Shown: positions 18,118 to 27,503 of the stretch, in pieces
How positions within the stretch are numbered: position 1 is the stretch's first letter
Layout: each line of letters begins with the position of its first letter
DNA from: Paenibacillus sediminis
GTDB lineage: Bacteria > Bacillota > Bacilli > Paenibacillales > Paenibacillaceae
Reading direction: 5' to 3'
NCBI RefSeq assembly: GCF_017873765.1
Contig: NZ_JAGGKP010000001.1
Coordinates: forward strand, 1,364,001 to 1,428,000
DNA: 64,000 nt
Position numbers and translations under genes: made by a program
Notes under the pieces: generated by a model
Seen by the model: only the letters and a program-made list of their open reading frames with translations
Databases searched by the model: none
What the model was told of the DNA's origin: nothing

Positions 18118-19788
18118 TTAAGCTTTCACTTTATATACACGAGCTTCGTATGGACGAAGTAAATTTGGATGCATTCCTTCTTCTGAATAGTTGCTAATGA
18201 CAATCGACTTCTCAGCCTCTTCCAAATGTGCAGGCAGTGTCAGTTCTGCTGGATCTTTAAAGAAGTTAAGTGTAATAAGCCATTTCTCATCATCTAGCGT
18301 ACGAGTATAAGCATAAATAAATTCGTTATCCTCTAGCAGCAGCTCGTAATCTCCATATACCATCACTGGATTTTGTTTGCGGAGTTCGATCAGCTTCTTA
18401 TAGTAATGGAAAATAGAGTTAGGATCCTGCATCGCCTTCTCTGCATTAATATCCACATAATTAGGATTCACTTTCAGCCACGGCGTTCCTGTCGTAAACC
18501 CTGCATTCGGCTGATCATTCCACTGCATTGGAGTACGGGCATTATCGCGCCCCTTCGTATGGATTGCAGCCATAATCGTTCCTGAATCTGCCCTGCCGCG
18601 AACGACTTTGTCTTGATACATGTTATGAATTTCAATATCTTGGTATTCATCAATCGTATCAAACTTCACATTGGTCATTCCGAGCTCTTCACCTTGATAA
18701 ATATATGGCGTCCCTTTCAAGGTATGTAGCAAAGTCGCTAACATTTTCGCGGACTCTAAGCGGTATTCCGTATCATTACCGAATCTTGACACCATTCGAG
18801 GTTGATCATGATTGTTGAGATATAGGCTGTTCCAGCCATCTTTAGCAAGTCCAATTTGCCATTTATGCAGGATACTGCGAAGTTTAGGCAGTGTCCACGG
18901 CTTCACATCCCATTTACCGCCAGGTCCTGAATCGACATCCATGTGCTCGAATTGAAATACCATTTGTAGTTCTTTGCGGTTTTCACCCGTGTACATAATC
19001 GCTTGTTCGGCGGTTACCCCTGGAGCTTCGCCGACTGTCATAATGTCATATTTTGAAAGCACTTCTTCATTCATCTCACGTAAAAACTCGTGTACCCGCG
19101 GACCGTTCATAAAATACATGCTGCCGTCCGCAAGCGGTGCATCTCCATTGCTCGGAAGCCCTTCCACTTTGGAGATTAAGTTAATAACGTCCATTCGAAA
19201 ACCGTCTACGCCTTTATCTAACCAGAACTTCATCATATCGTAGACAGAATGACGAACTTTAGGATTTTCCCAGTTCAAATCGGGCTGTTTCTTCGAGAAA
19301 AGATGAAGGTAGTATTCACCTGTTGTCTCATCATACTGCCAAGCTGAACCGCTGAATATCGATTCCCAGTTGTTTGGCGCTGAACCATCAGGCCGCCCTG
19401 GGCGCCATATGTAATAATCACGATACTCATTATCTTTCGATTTACGTGATTCTACGAACCAAGCATGCTCATCTGAAGAATGGTTTACTACCAAATCCAT
19501 CATTAGCTTGATGCCGCGTTTATGTAAGCCGGCAAGCAGCTCTTCCCAATCTGCCATCGTGCCAAATTCGTCCATAATGTCATAGTAATCACTAATATCG
19601 TAACCGTTATCATCATTTGGCGATTTATATACAGGAGACAGCCATACGACATCAATTCCAAGTTCTTTTAAATAATCGAGTTTTGAAATAATTCCTTTCA
19701 AATCGCCTATGCCATCACCGTTGCTGTCCATAAAACTGCGCGGATATATTTGATATACGACCGCTTCTTTCCAAAATGTTCGATTCAT
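18118..19788 (-). CDS. malL: Oligo-1,6-glucosidase / alpha-glucosidase, GH13
   Basis: Cytoplasmic enzyme that splits isomaltose, panose or sucrose-type alpha-glucosides. The 556-aa protein matches B. subtilis MalL closely in the opening (WKEAVVYQIYPRSFMDSNGD). Catalytic residues are Asp200 (GFRMDV), Glu254 (VGEAPGV) and Asp328 (NNHDQPR). Valine right after the nucleophile is the known marker for alpha-1,6 preference in this subfamily. ATG 19788 has AAGGGAG ten bases upstream; a TTG at 19797 is too near that site. No transporter gene is adjacent. Confidence 0.9.
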   Translation of the reverse strand: MNRTFWKEAVVYQIYPRSFMDSNGDGIGDLKGIISKLDYLKELGIDVVWLSPVYKSPNDDNGYDISDYYDIMDEFGTMADWEELLAGLHKRGIKLMMDLVVNHSSDEHAWFVESRKSKDNEYRDYYIWRPGRPDGSAPNNWESIFSGSAWQYDETTGEYYLHLFSKKQPDLNWENPKVRHSVYDMMKFWLDKGVDGFRMDVINLISKVEGLPSNGDAPLADGSMYFMNGPRVHEFLREMNEEVLSKYDIMTVGEAPGVTAEQAIMYTGENRKELQMVFQFEHMDVDSGPGGKWDVKPWTLPKLRSILHKWQIGLAKDGWNSLYLNNHDQPRMVSRFGNDTEYRLESAKMLATLLHTLKGTPYIYQGEELGMTNVKFDTIDEYQDIEIHNMYQDKVVRGRADSGTIMAAIHTKGRDNARTPMQWNDQPNAGFTTGTPWLKVNPNYVDINAEKAMQDPNSIFHYYKKLIELRKQNPVMVYGDYELLLEDNEFIYAYTRTLDDEKWLITLNFFKDPAELTLPAHLEEAEKSIVISNYSEEGMHPNLLRPYEARVYKVKA

Positions 19789-19924
19789 AACAGGCAAGCT
19801 CCCTTCACGCTCTCTCGACTTACAAAGATTGTAATACTAGCACCTTACTATGCTACTCTACCTAAAGCACTTAATTCAAGCAGTGATTTATAAAAAATAG
19901 GAAAAAATATATGGTGAGATCATA

Positions 19925-19955
19925 AAAAGGAATTCACATCAAGTGAATTCCTTTT
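19925..19955 (-). terminator. Terminator of the SGNH hydrolase gene
   Basis: A perfect 13-base inverted repeat, AAAAGGAATTCAC (19925-19937) and GTGAATTCCTTTT (19943-19955), loop ATCAA. The stem begins inside the stop codon of the hydrolase gene; on the minus strand it ends in TTTTT. Confidence 0.85.
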
Positions 19956-20580
19956 ATACTAGCGGATTATACCCTAAATGATGAAGATTCTCCGCAATAA
20001 CCCGATATCCATGTCCATTAGGATGCACATGATCCATGAATAACAATGCTTCTTCACGCCCATAAAATGCTGAATATATTCGAGCCACTGCAATATTATT
20101 CCCTGATAAGCCTATAAGAAATTGATTATACTGCTGTACCCAAAATGCTGCCTCTGCGATCTGCGGAAACGGATTATATAAATCTACGAATCGGATAATG
20201 TAAGACGATGCACTCCTGTATTGCAGTTCTTGAATCGTCCTTACAATGCGTACTACATTTTGTCTGCACATGGACAAAGCGGCCATAAACTCCGTTTGCT
20301 GATGAAGCGATTGCTTCGCTAATCTAATTAAGTCATTTCCTCCAATAGAGATCGTAATGATATGTGCTTCACGAATCGATTCTCTTACGACCGGACTATG
20401 AGTAACCAAATCCAATAGATCTGCAGAAGTTGCTCCGTTTATCCCAAAATTAGTGGAAACAATAGGCCTGTTTAAATGTCGTTCTGCAAGCCTGCGGTAG
20501 ATAGGGACGAATCCATTTCCCGGCAACGCTCCATATCCAGCAGTTAACGAATCCCCTATGGCATTATAATAATACACCAA
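19954..20580 (-). CDS. SGNH/GDSL-family hydrolase
   Basis: Esterase or lipase-type enzyme of unknown substrate. The 208-aa protein has block I AIGDSLTAGYG (Ser11), block III SIGGNDL and block V DHVHPNGHGY (Asp and His). There is no signal peptide, so it is probably cytoplasmic. The start is a TTG at 20580 nine bases after AGGAGGG; GTG 20577 is also possible. Confidence 0.88.
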   Translation of the reverse strand: MVYYYNAIGDSLTAGYGALPGNGFVPIYRRLAERHLNRPIVSTNFGINGATSADLLDLVTHSPVVRESIREAHIITISIGGNDLIRLAKQSLHQQTEFMAALSMCRQNVVRIVRTIQELQYRSASSYIIRFVDLYNPFPQIAEAAFWVQQYNQFLIGLSGNNIAVARIYSAFYGREEALLFMDHVHPNGHGYRVIAENLHHLGYNPLV

Positions 20581-20688
20581 CGGATTCACCCTCCTAATCG
20601 GGCAGGAAACGATAAAAGCGTGCTTTCTGCCTTCTATGAATAGATGTTCGTTAGTAGTATATGAAAGGGGGGACTGCAGAGAAACGGC

Positions 20689-23600
20689 TTATAGTACCTG
20701 TCTAGTACCTTCTATATGAGCACTCTGTTTCGTTTGGAAAGGCCACCAGTTGTTCTTCCCGAATATTTTAACCATAACCGGCACAAAGAATGGCAAGAAC
20801 AGAAGCGCATATAGTATTAATCCGCTGAGCACCACGGTTGCAATTTGCAACATGGACAGTACACCTGATGGGTAGAAGGAAGCGAATGTACCGCCTAGAA
20901 TAATAACGGCCGACAAAATAACAGTACCCATTTTGCGCATCGCATGAAGAATCGCTTCTCGGACATCCATGTGCTGATTTTCATTGAACCGATCCATTAA
21001 GAAAATGCTGTAATCAACACCTAGCGCAATAAGCATCACAAATCCGAAAAATGGAGTCGTCCAAGTAATTCCTGAATAACCCATCACGTTTACGAAGACA
21101 ATTTCAGTTACAGCAAGAGATGTATAGTAGGTTAATATTAAGGATGCGACCAAATAGATGGGCATCACAATCGATCTGAGAAGGATGATTAGAATTATAA
21201 AGATGCCTGCAAGCATGAATATAACCGTTCTTGAATAATCCTCGTTAGAAATCTGCTTCAAATCTGCAAACGTACTTGTTATGCCGCTTACAGCTACCTT
21301 AGCTTTTCCGAATTCAGTTCCTTTAACCGCCCGATGTACCGCTTCTTTCACAGTCGGAATTTCGTCAATTGCAGCTTTTCCATATGGATTGTTAGAGAAA
21401 ATTACGTTCAGTGTCATTACCGTTCGATCTGCTGACATATATTCATCAAAAGCTGCTTTGAAATCTTCGTTCTTGAGCACTTCATCAGGCACAAACCAAC
21501 CGCCTAGTTGTTGATCCGAAGACGTTCTTACTTGAGTCAAATAATCATTAACGGAGTTCAATCCGCCTGAGATTTGCGAGATGCCATCGACGCTTTGATC
21601 TAAACCTGTGGTGAGCTGGCTGATTTGACCTGTAAGCTGCTCGAAGCCGGTTTGCAGTTGCTTCTGTCCGCCCTCGAGCTGATCCAGTCCCTTCACAATA
21701 CTAGGAACTTTCGCAACGATTTGACTCTGACCTGCAGCCGCTTGAGAGAGTCCTGTTTCTAAACTAGATATCCCTTGAATGATTTTATCTAGACCGCTGG
21801 ACAGTGCGGTTAAGCCTGACGCCGCTTGACTGTACCCATGATTCGCTTGCTGTAAACCAACAGCTGCTGTACTCAATTGCGTATTGATCTGTTCTAATGA
21901 TTTAGCCAATTGGTCAGTGCCGCTGCTGCTTTGGGAAACGACGCCTTTAATCTTCAAATAATCTTCATCCTGCATAAGCTCTGGATATTTAGTTTCTAAA
22001 TTAGAAAAATTGCGGCTTAGCCCTGTTAATGCCAGGAATACATTATTTAACTGGCTTTTCATTTGCCCTAACCCCTGATCAAGTCCGCCCAGTCCTTTTC
22101 CAATTGTTTGATACGTGGTTAAAAGCTGTTTATTTGCATTAGATATCTGCTCTGCGCTCGCTTTTACTTGCTGAAGAGCATTTTCTAGTTGGGCTGCGCC
22201 TGTAGAGCCGTCATTCATTCCTTGTTCAATTTTGGACAGTCCTTTGCCAAGTTCATTCACGCCTTGTTTAAGTGATTCAGTTCCTTTGCTTAATTGAGCT
22301 GTACTCGATGCAGCCTCTTTCATCTGAGGTTCATTCTTCGTTAATGAACTGCTGGCTTCCGCAAGTCCGGTTTTAATTTTATATAAACCATCATTACTTC
22401 TGCTTACCCCATCAGATACAGTTCCAACCTGAGAAGCGATTTTGAAATGTTCAATCTCATCGCCTGTAGGCCGGCTTAAGCTGCGAACTGTCGATACTCC
22501 ATCTACCCTTTCAAGCTCACGGCTAATTTTTTCAGCTACAATGACTGAATCCCTCTCGTCTACTGCCTGATCACTTTGAATGACAATCTTCGTCGGAAGA
22601 GATTCACCCGGCTCAAAGCTGTCTGATATGATGTTAAAAGCTTTTACGGAATCATATTTATCGCTAATTTCATCCAAACTGTTATACGACAAATCACCAT
22701 CATATGTAAGAAGCAAAGGCGCTACAATCGCGATGACGATAAGAAGAGCTGCCCCAGAGCGCTTTAATGCGAAATTGCCAACTGTTCCCCACAGTTTGCT
22801 ATCTTTATGTTCGGCCCAATCTTTAGATGGCCAGAACAATTTGTCGCCTAGTACGGCCATGAAAAACGGCACAATTGTAAAAAGCGCAAGCAACATTACT
22901 GCAATGCCGATAGCTACAGCTACTGCGGATCGAAACAAAATAAACTGAGAAAAGCCGATAACAGCAAATCCGACTAATACCGCGAGTCCTGAGAACAGAA
23001 CTGTCTTCCCTGCTGTTCGGTACGTCTTCATAATCGCTTCCCATCTGTCGTCATCTTGTGACAATTGTTCCTTAAACCGGCTAATGAGCAAAATGCAATA
23101 GTCTGTTCCTACTCCGAACAGCACCGCTACCATGAAAATTTGAGTAAACGTAGATAAAGGAAAATGGTATGAGTCCGCTAAGAAGGCGACAATGGTTTGT
23201 GAAATGACGTAGCTGATTCCTACTGCTAACAATGGGATAAATGGTGCAATGATGGATCTAAAGACAAGTATTAGAATGAGAAGTATAAATACAACGGTAA
23301 TGTATTCGGATTTTTTGAGTCCTTCTTGTGAACTTGAAATCGTATCTTGGTTAATACTATCCTGACCTGTTATGTAATGTTCGACCTTGACAGATGACAG
23401 CTCTTGCTTCAAATCATCTTGAATCTTGGTCACTTTGCTGTCACCGACATTTAGCTTAATGCTTGTCAGAATCGTTTTGCCATCTTTGGACACAAGCTCC
23501 TTCTCCAATGCTGGCTGGGAAAACGGCTCTAGAATTGAATCAATGTGAAGTTTATTTTTATCGTTGTTTAGATGTTGAATGGATTGATTTATTTCTTGTT

Positions 23601-23850
23601 TATTATCAACAGTCAACCCTTCAGCATTGTGAAATACTAAAACGATTGACGTTTCTCCTGCGGTACCATTTGCCTCAGCAACCTTATGTAAAATGGCCTG
23701 TGCTTCAGTTGACGAGTATCCATCAGGTACAGTAATTGTGCCGTTCTTCTGTACGAGTTCGCTTAGATTCGGTGCTAGTATGACCAGTAGAACCGCTGCA
23801 ACCAGCCATAGTGAGACAATCCACCATCTAGCTTTAAGTATGATTTTCAT
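20689..23850 (-). CDS. MMPL/RND-type membrane transporter, 1053 aa
   Basis: Large exporter resembling B. subtilis YdgH and mycobacterial MmpL proteins, which move lipids or drugs. Each half has one leading membrane helix, an outer domain and a block of five helices (about 185-385 and 870-1035). The outer domain of the second half is very long, with repeated Q/L-G-L heptad-like stretches (about 490-790) predicted as coiled coil. FGVGTDYCILLISRF and ALGVDYSIFLMDRF are the conserved MMPL motifs of the two halves. AGGAGGTTCACT precedes the ATG. No regulator or partner gene is adjacent. Confidence 0.9.
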   Translation of the reverse strand: MKIILKARWWIVSLWLVAAVLLVILAPNLSELVQKNGTITVPDGYSSTEAQAILHKVAEANGTAGETSIVLVFHNAEGLTVDNKQEINQSIQHLNNDKNKLHIDSILEPFSQPALEKELVSKDGKTILTSIKLNVGDSKVTKIQDDLKQELSSVKVEHYITGQDSINQDTISSSQEGLKKSEYITVVFILLILILVFRSIIAPFIPLLAVGISYVISQTIVAFLADSYHFPLSTFTQIFMVAVLFGVGTDYCILLISRFKEQLSQDDDRWEAIMKTYRTAGKTVLFSGLAVLVGFAVIGFSQFILFRSAVAVAIGIAVMLLALFTIVPFFMAVLGDKLFWPSKDWAEHKDSKLWGTVGNFALKRSGAALLIVIAIVAPLLLTYDGDLSYNSLDEISDKYDSVKAFNIISDSFEPGESLPTKIVIQSDQAVDERDSVIVAEKISRELERVDGVSTVRSLSRPTGDEIEHFKIASQVGTVSDGVSRSNDGLYKIKTGLAEASSSLTKNEPQMKEAASSTAQLSKGTESLKQGVNELGKGLSKIEQGMNDGSTGAAQLENALQQVKASAEQISNANKQLLTTYQTIGKGLGGLDQGLGQMKSQLNNVFLALTGLSRNFSNLETKYPELMQDEDYLKIKGVVSQSSSGTDQLAKSLEQINTQLSTAAVGLQQANHGYSQAASGLTALSSGLDKIIQGISSLETGLSQAAAGQSQIVAKVPSIVKGLDQLEGGQKQLQTGFEQLTGQISQLTTGLDQSVDGISQISGGLNSVNDYLTQVRTSSDQQLGGWFVPDEVLKNEDFKAAFDEYMSADRTVMTLNVIFSNNPYGKAAIDEIPTVKEAVHRAVKGTEFGKAKVAVSGITSTFADLKQISNEDYSRTVIFMLAGIFIILIILLRSIVMPIYLVASLILTYYTSLAVTEIVFVNVMGYSGITWTTPFFGFVMLIALGVDYSIFLMDRFNENQHMDVREAILHAMRKMGTVILSAVIILGGTFASFYPSGVLSMLQIATVVLSGLILYALLFLPFFVPVMVKIFGKNNWWPFQTKQSAHIEGTRQVL

Positions 23851-24001
23851 AGTGAACCTCCTGTATTTACCCTCCTAAAAGTTAGGCGAAAGGATGTAAT
23901 GTTGCGGGATAACGCAACTTTTGACTACCCCATGATTGCTCTTTAGTGCATTGAGTTACTTCTTCTATTACTTCTTCTCATGCTTCTTCCGAGCCGCTCC
24001 G

Positions 24002-24343
24002 CTATACAAGCGCCTCTCTTTTTGCTTTGGGCAGGGATTTAACGACTAAGGTGTAGGAATGATCGATCATGTCGTTGATATCTTGAACGGTTAAGGAGCC
24101 GTCGATCTCGATGGAGTTCCAATGTTTTTTGTTTAGATGATATCCGGGTTTTACGGAACTGTGTTGCTGTCGTAAATTTTCTGCAATCACTGGGTCGCAT
24201 TTAAGGGAGATCGAGGAGTTCGAGATCAGCGCGAACATTTTCCCGCCGACTTTCATGACGAGAGGTTCTGGCCCAAACGGATAATCTGCGGATGCTCCTA
24301 TTTTCCCCATACAATAATCTATAAATTGCTGCACAATAATCAC
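24002..24343 (-). CDS. MmcQ/YjbR-family protein
   Basis: Small protein of the CyaY-like fold family often called MmcQ/YjbR, implicated in DNA binding but without a firm role. The 113-aa sequence has FGPEPLVMKVGGKMFALI, then PGYHLNKKHWNSI and SLTVQDINDMIDHSY, the family landmarks in order. The start is a GTG at 24343 close behind AAAGGAAAGA. It is a single gene. Confidence 0.88.
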   Translation of the reverse strand: MIIVQQFIDYCMGKIGASADYPFGPEPLVMKVGGKMFALISNSSISLKCDPVIAENLRQQHSSVKPGYHLNKKHWNSIEIDGSLTVQDINDMIDHSYTLVVKSLPKAKREALV

Positions 24344-24563
24344 TCTTTCCTTTTATAAAATCTCCTTAAATTTTCCTTTTTCATTGTAGCATAAATGATT
24401 ACCTGCCTGGAAATGTCGATTGTTTTCGTATGATTTCCAGTGAATTATATATTTTTGAATAAACAGGAAGGATATGCTTCATTCTATATTTGGGTCCGAA
24501 TTTAGCTGCCGTAATTGAACTTGTCGAGCCCATCATTCCATATTGTGAAGGGAGCGTTAACCG

Positions 24564-24674
24564 ATGACTCAATCGAAGAATCGCCGCGAAAACCTAGATA
24601 AAATTCGCAAGCAAACCCCACACTACCCAGGTAAGATCAAATCGTTTAAAGAACTTGCTGAGGATATGGAATGA
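24564..24674 (+). CDS. Small protein of 36 aa, unknown
   Basis: Open frame starting MTQSKNRRENLDKIRKQT and ending FKELAEDME. AAGGGAG lies nine to ten bases before the ATG and a hairpin follows the stop by 16 bases, so it has the parts of a complete gene. It is highly charged, helical and without hydrophobic segment. No family is recognised. Short length leaves chance possible. Confidence 0.5.
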   Translation: MTQSKNRRENLDKIRKQTPHYPGKIKSFKELAEDME

Positions 24675-24689
24675 TAAAGTAGCAGCCAA

Positions 24690-24724
24690 GAAAGACGGGG
24701 GAATTAAAATCACCCTCGTCTTTC
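24690..24724. terminator. Hairpin shared by the 36-aa gene and the mocA-like gene
   Basis: GAAAGACGGGGG pairs with CCCTCGTCTTTC over 12 positions with one G-U pair. It follows the 36-aa gene on the plus strand and covers the last codons and stop of the convergent mocA-like gene. Neither side has a good T-run. Confidence 0.45.
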
Positions 24725-25339
24725 AATCAGATCAATATCCCCAGGGACGTCTACATCAACAAAATAATGTGCGGGAAAGTTTATCAACCTGCCGTGAAAA
24801 TGGCTCGATTGAAGCAGCTTACGTGCTCCTTGGTCACCCTCCAGCACCATTAGTGATTTATACATATGCTTTGGGAACAGCACCGGTGGTTTAGCAACAT
24901 CGTTATCTGAAGCTGCAACAAAATCCAACTTCGAGTCCCTCATATAGGATTGTATGATTTGGTCAATCATCTGCGCGTTAATGTGCGGCTGATCGGCAAG
25001 TATAATCATCACTGCATCTGCTTGCTCAGATAGAACTCGCTTCATACCACCTCTAATAGAGAACGCCATTCCCCGCTCAGCCTCCGCACAAGGAACAATG
25101 GTCAACTTACTGGCATCTTCCATATCATTATGTAATGAAATCAACCATATTGGATGTTCAATCCCTTTCGTGACGACATAAATATGATCCAGACTCGAAC
25201 GAAGGGCTTCCCGCACTGCATACTCTCCGATACAACGGCCGTTTGATAGTCTAATGGATAGTTTATCTTTGCCCATCCGGCTGCTTTTACCCGCTGCTAA
25301 AATAAGGCCCGCAACGTTGATCTTCTTCACTCGGCTCAT
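24710..25339 (-). CDS. MobA-like nucleotidyltransferase (MocA-type molybdenum cofactor cytidylyltransferase)
   Basis: Enzymes of this group attach CMP or GMP to molybdopterin. The 209-aa protein has the NTP-transferase signature LILAAGKSSRMGKDKL (about 12-27), metal site LADQPH and a C-terminal DVDVPGDID. The overlap in role with the adjacent xdhC-like gene (six bases upstream) points to maturation of a molybdenum hydroxylase such as xanthine dehydrogenase. No such enzyme is encoded in the window. Confidence 0.85.
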   Translation of the reverse strand: MSRVKKINVAGLILAAGKSSRMGKDKLSIRLSNGRCIGEYAVREALRSSLDHIYVVTKGIEHPIWLISLHNDMEDASKLTIVPCAEAERGMAFSIRGGMKRVLSEQADAVMIILADQPHINAQMIDQIIQSYMRDSKLDFVAASDNDVAKPPVLFPKHMYKSLMVLEGDQGARKLLQSSHFHGRLINFPAHYFVDVDVPGDIDLIERRG

Positions 25340-25345
25340 CCCTTC

Positions 25346-26299
25346 TTATTCGAGCAGTCCTCCATTTCGCTTCACTTCAATTAGCTCTGCTACAATACTG
25401 ATCGCAATTTCTGTTGGTCCGTCTGCGCCAATTTGCAGACCAACAGGAGAATGAACCACATAATGCAGATGTAAACCATCCAGCAATCGCTTTGTCCTGT
25501 CTTGCGACCCCATAATACCGATGTAGCTGTACAACTTCTCAGGAAGCAATTGTATGAATTCACGTTCCCTCTGAAACTGGTGACTCATGATGAGTATGTA
25601 ATCAGACTTTTTTAACTGTAGAAGTGGAATGACTTCTCTAGGGAAACCAACAACAAGATTGGCAGTAGGGAACCGTTCTTGATTGCACAGTTCTTCTCTC
25701 CAATCTGCGACAGTAACATCGAAGCCAACCGAAGTTGCCAGCCTAGCTACAGGAATGGCATCATTTCCAGCTCCGATCATAATTAACCGAGGTTTAGGCT
25801 CATAAACGATGGAGACGGTAATCAGGTTTTCTTCCCATTGCCGCTTCTCTTCGATAAAAACGATAGAGTCATCTGGAGCAGACATATGATATTGAATAGC
25901 CATTCCTGATGAGGGATAGCTGCGACTAAGCACAACCCTTCTCCCCGCTTCTAGTAATCGATACATTTGAAGCAGCAGTTCACGAAAAGCCCCAGCAACC
26001 GGCTCAAGTAATATATGCAGTAAACCGCCGCAACCGATATTTTCACCCCATGACAAATCATCCACCGGACGCATGTCGTATACGACCAGTTCGGGTAAGC
26101 CGTTATTCAGAAGACTCTGTACTCTAGCGGCCAGATCGTTTTCAATACAACCAGGACTAATACTCCCATGTATCGTACCATCGTCCATCAGAAGCATGGA
26201 AACGCCTTTTTTACGATAGCTATGCCCTTCAACATGCACCACCGTAGCTAAAATAGCACGTCTTTGGGAGTTTGCAATCACCGAACAAATTTCAATCAT
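25346..26299 (-). CDS. XdhC/CoxI-family molybdenum cofactor insertion protein
   Basis: XdhC binds molybdenum cofactor, promotes its sulfuration and delivers it to xanthine dehydrogenase. The 317-aa protein has the N-terminal XdhC half (LATVVHVEGHSYRKKG, SPGCIENDLAARV, GCGGLLHILLEP) and a C-terminal Rossmann half (LIMIGAGNDAIPVARLA, GIMGSQDRTKRLL). ATG 26299 sits ten bases after TGGAG; a TTG six bases earlier is possible. It forms a two-gene operon with the mocA-like gene. Confidence 0.9.
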   Translation of the reverse strand: MIEICSVIANSQRRAILATVVHVEGHSYRKKGVSMLLMDDGTIHGSISPGCIENDLAARVQSLLNNGLPELVVYDMRPVDDLSWGENIGCGGLLHILLEPVAGAFRELLLQMYRLLEAGRRVVLSRSYPSSGMAIQYHMSAPDDSIVFIEEKRQWEENLITVSIVYEPKPRLIMIGAGNDAIPVARLATSVGFDVTVADWREELCNQERFPTANLVVGFPREVIPLLQLKKSDYILIMSHQFQREREFIQLLPEKLYSYIGIMGSQDRTKRLLDGLHLHYVVHSPVGLQIGADGPTEIAISIVAELIEVKRNGGLLE

Positions 26300-26387
26300 T
26301 TCCAATCGTCTCCACACTCCTTTGAGACAATCTCAGATCATGGTATATATCATATGCAGATAAAAAGAGGTTCTTCGTTCAGATCAA

Positions 26388-26420
26388 TAAAAAAATCGCT
26401 TATTATTAAATAAGCGATTT
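26388..26420 (-). terminator. Terminator of the GNAT gene at 26.4 kb
   Basis: A perfect 12-base stem AAATCGCTTATT (26393-26404) and AATAAGCGATTT (26409-26420), 4-base loop, followed on the minus strand by a run of seven T. Confidence 0.85.
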
Positions 26421-26440
26421 GTTGTATACTCATATATCTG

Positions 26441-26872
26441 TTATTCTTCGGCTTCATTAACATTGTACTCACAGCGGAATCGTTCAAATCCTGGGTACTT
26501 CTCGCCAAGACTCGAAATAATAAAGCCGATATTTCGGTAGAAGTCTACGGCGTCTTCGTCAGTCTCTGCGATCACAAGGTCGGGTTTACGTTGTAAAATA
26601 AGTTCCACAATCATACCACGACCATACCCCTTTAAGCGGTTCTCTGGAAGTACAGCAATATGTTTAATTTCCAGCACATTATTCTCGCGCATGACTGAGC
26701 CGACAACGCCTACACATATTCCATCATCCATGTAACCATATAACTCAAGATCAGGGTTTTTCTCGTATTCCTTAATAATATCGTCTACGCGATCTGGATC
26801 AGGGAACACCGAATACGATAACAGCTCCTTAATCACAGCGTCGTGTATTTTGGCTTTAACATTTTCAAGCAA
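26441..26872 (-). CDS. GNAT-family acetyltransferase
   Basis: 143-aa acetyltransferase with the acetyl-CoA loop VLPENRLKGYGRGMI (about 73-87) and the C-terminal AVDFYRNIGFII strand. The acidic tail ends in NVNEAEE. The start is a TTG at 26872, ten bases after AAGGAGG; no ATG fits. Substrate unknown. It lies 61 bases downstream of a marR-type gene on the same strand and has its own terminator. Confidence 0.85.
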   Translation of the reverse strand: MLENVKAKIHDAVIKELLSYSVFPDPDRVDDIIKEYEKNPDLELYGYMDDGICVGVVGSVMRENNVLEIKHIAVLPENRLKGYGRGMIVELILQRKPDLVIAETDEDAVDFYRNIGFIISSLGEKYPGFERFRCEYNVNEAEE

Positions 26873-26933
26873 AGGTCTTAAACCTCCTTTTCATCAAACT
26901 GCTTTTCGCATCTTATAAATATCAACAGTTTTG

Positions 26934-27386
26934 TTATGATTTCAAATTTGCAGCACCTAATCCTAACTTCTTAAGCAGTTCAATAGCCGTTTTCTTCTCT
27001 TCCTCATTAAGCGCGCTGACTGCCCGTTGTATAGCGAGTTCATGCTGCGGGAAAATCTCCTCGAAAAACTTTCTCCCTTGTTCTGTAAGTTCCGCATAGA
27101 TGACCCTGCGGTCTTCCTCACAAGCTCTGCGCTGCACCAAATTCTTTTTCTGCAGCTTATCCACAACATAAGTAATATTTCCGCTTGAGATTAACACTTT
27201 CTCACCGATTTTTTGCAGAGGTTGGTCGCCTTTATGGTAAAGAAGATCAAGAACGCCAAATTCGGTTGGATTTAAATTATAACTATGAATGTTGCGATTT
27301 GTAACATCTGTAACTGAGTTGTATGCACGTGAAAGAACAATCATCAAATGTAATGACAATTGTTTATCATCGATAAGTTGTGACAT
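26934..27386 (-). CDS. MarR-family transcriptional regulator
   Basis: 150-aa winged-helix regulator with LQKIGEKVLISSGNITYVVDKL as recognition helix and the wing DRRVIYAELTEQG. It resembles the MarR group that controls stress or detoxification genes. A cysteine (RRACEEDRR) lies near the wing, but no N-terminal OhrR-type cysteine is present. ATG 27386 lies eight bases after GGAGG. Its target is not evident; the neighbours are two GNAT genes. Confidence 0.9.
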   Translation of the reverse strand: MSQLIDDKQLSLHLMIVLSRAYNSVTDVTNRNIHSYNLNPTEFGVLDLLYHKGDQPLQKIGEKVLISSGNITYVVDKLQKKNLVQRRACEEDRRVIYAELTEQGRKFFEEIFPQHELAIQRAVSALNEEEKKTAIELLKKLGLGAANLKS

Positions 27387-27503
27387 CATGCACCCCTCCA
27401 TTTCATTTAAGTATTGAGGCTGTTTTTAATCAATTACTTTTAAATTAAGAATATTACATTTTAAGATATTAAACAATGGCTAGAATATATTTATGAGAAA
27501 ATG

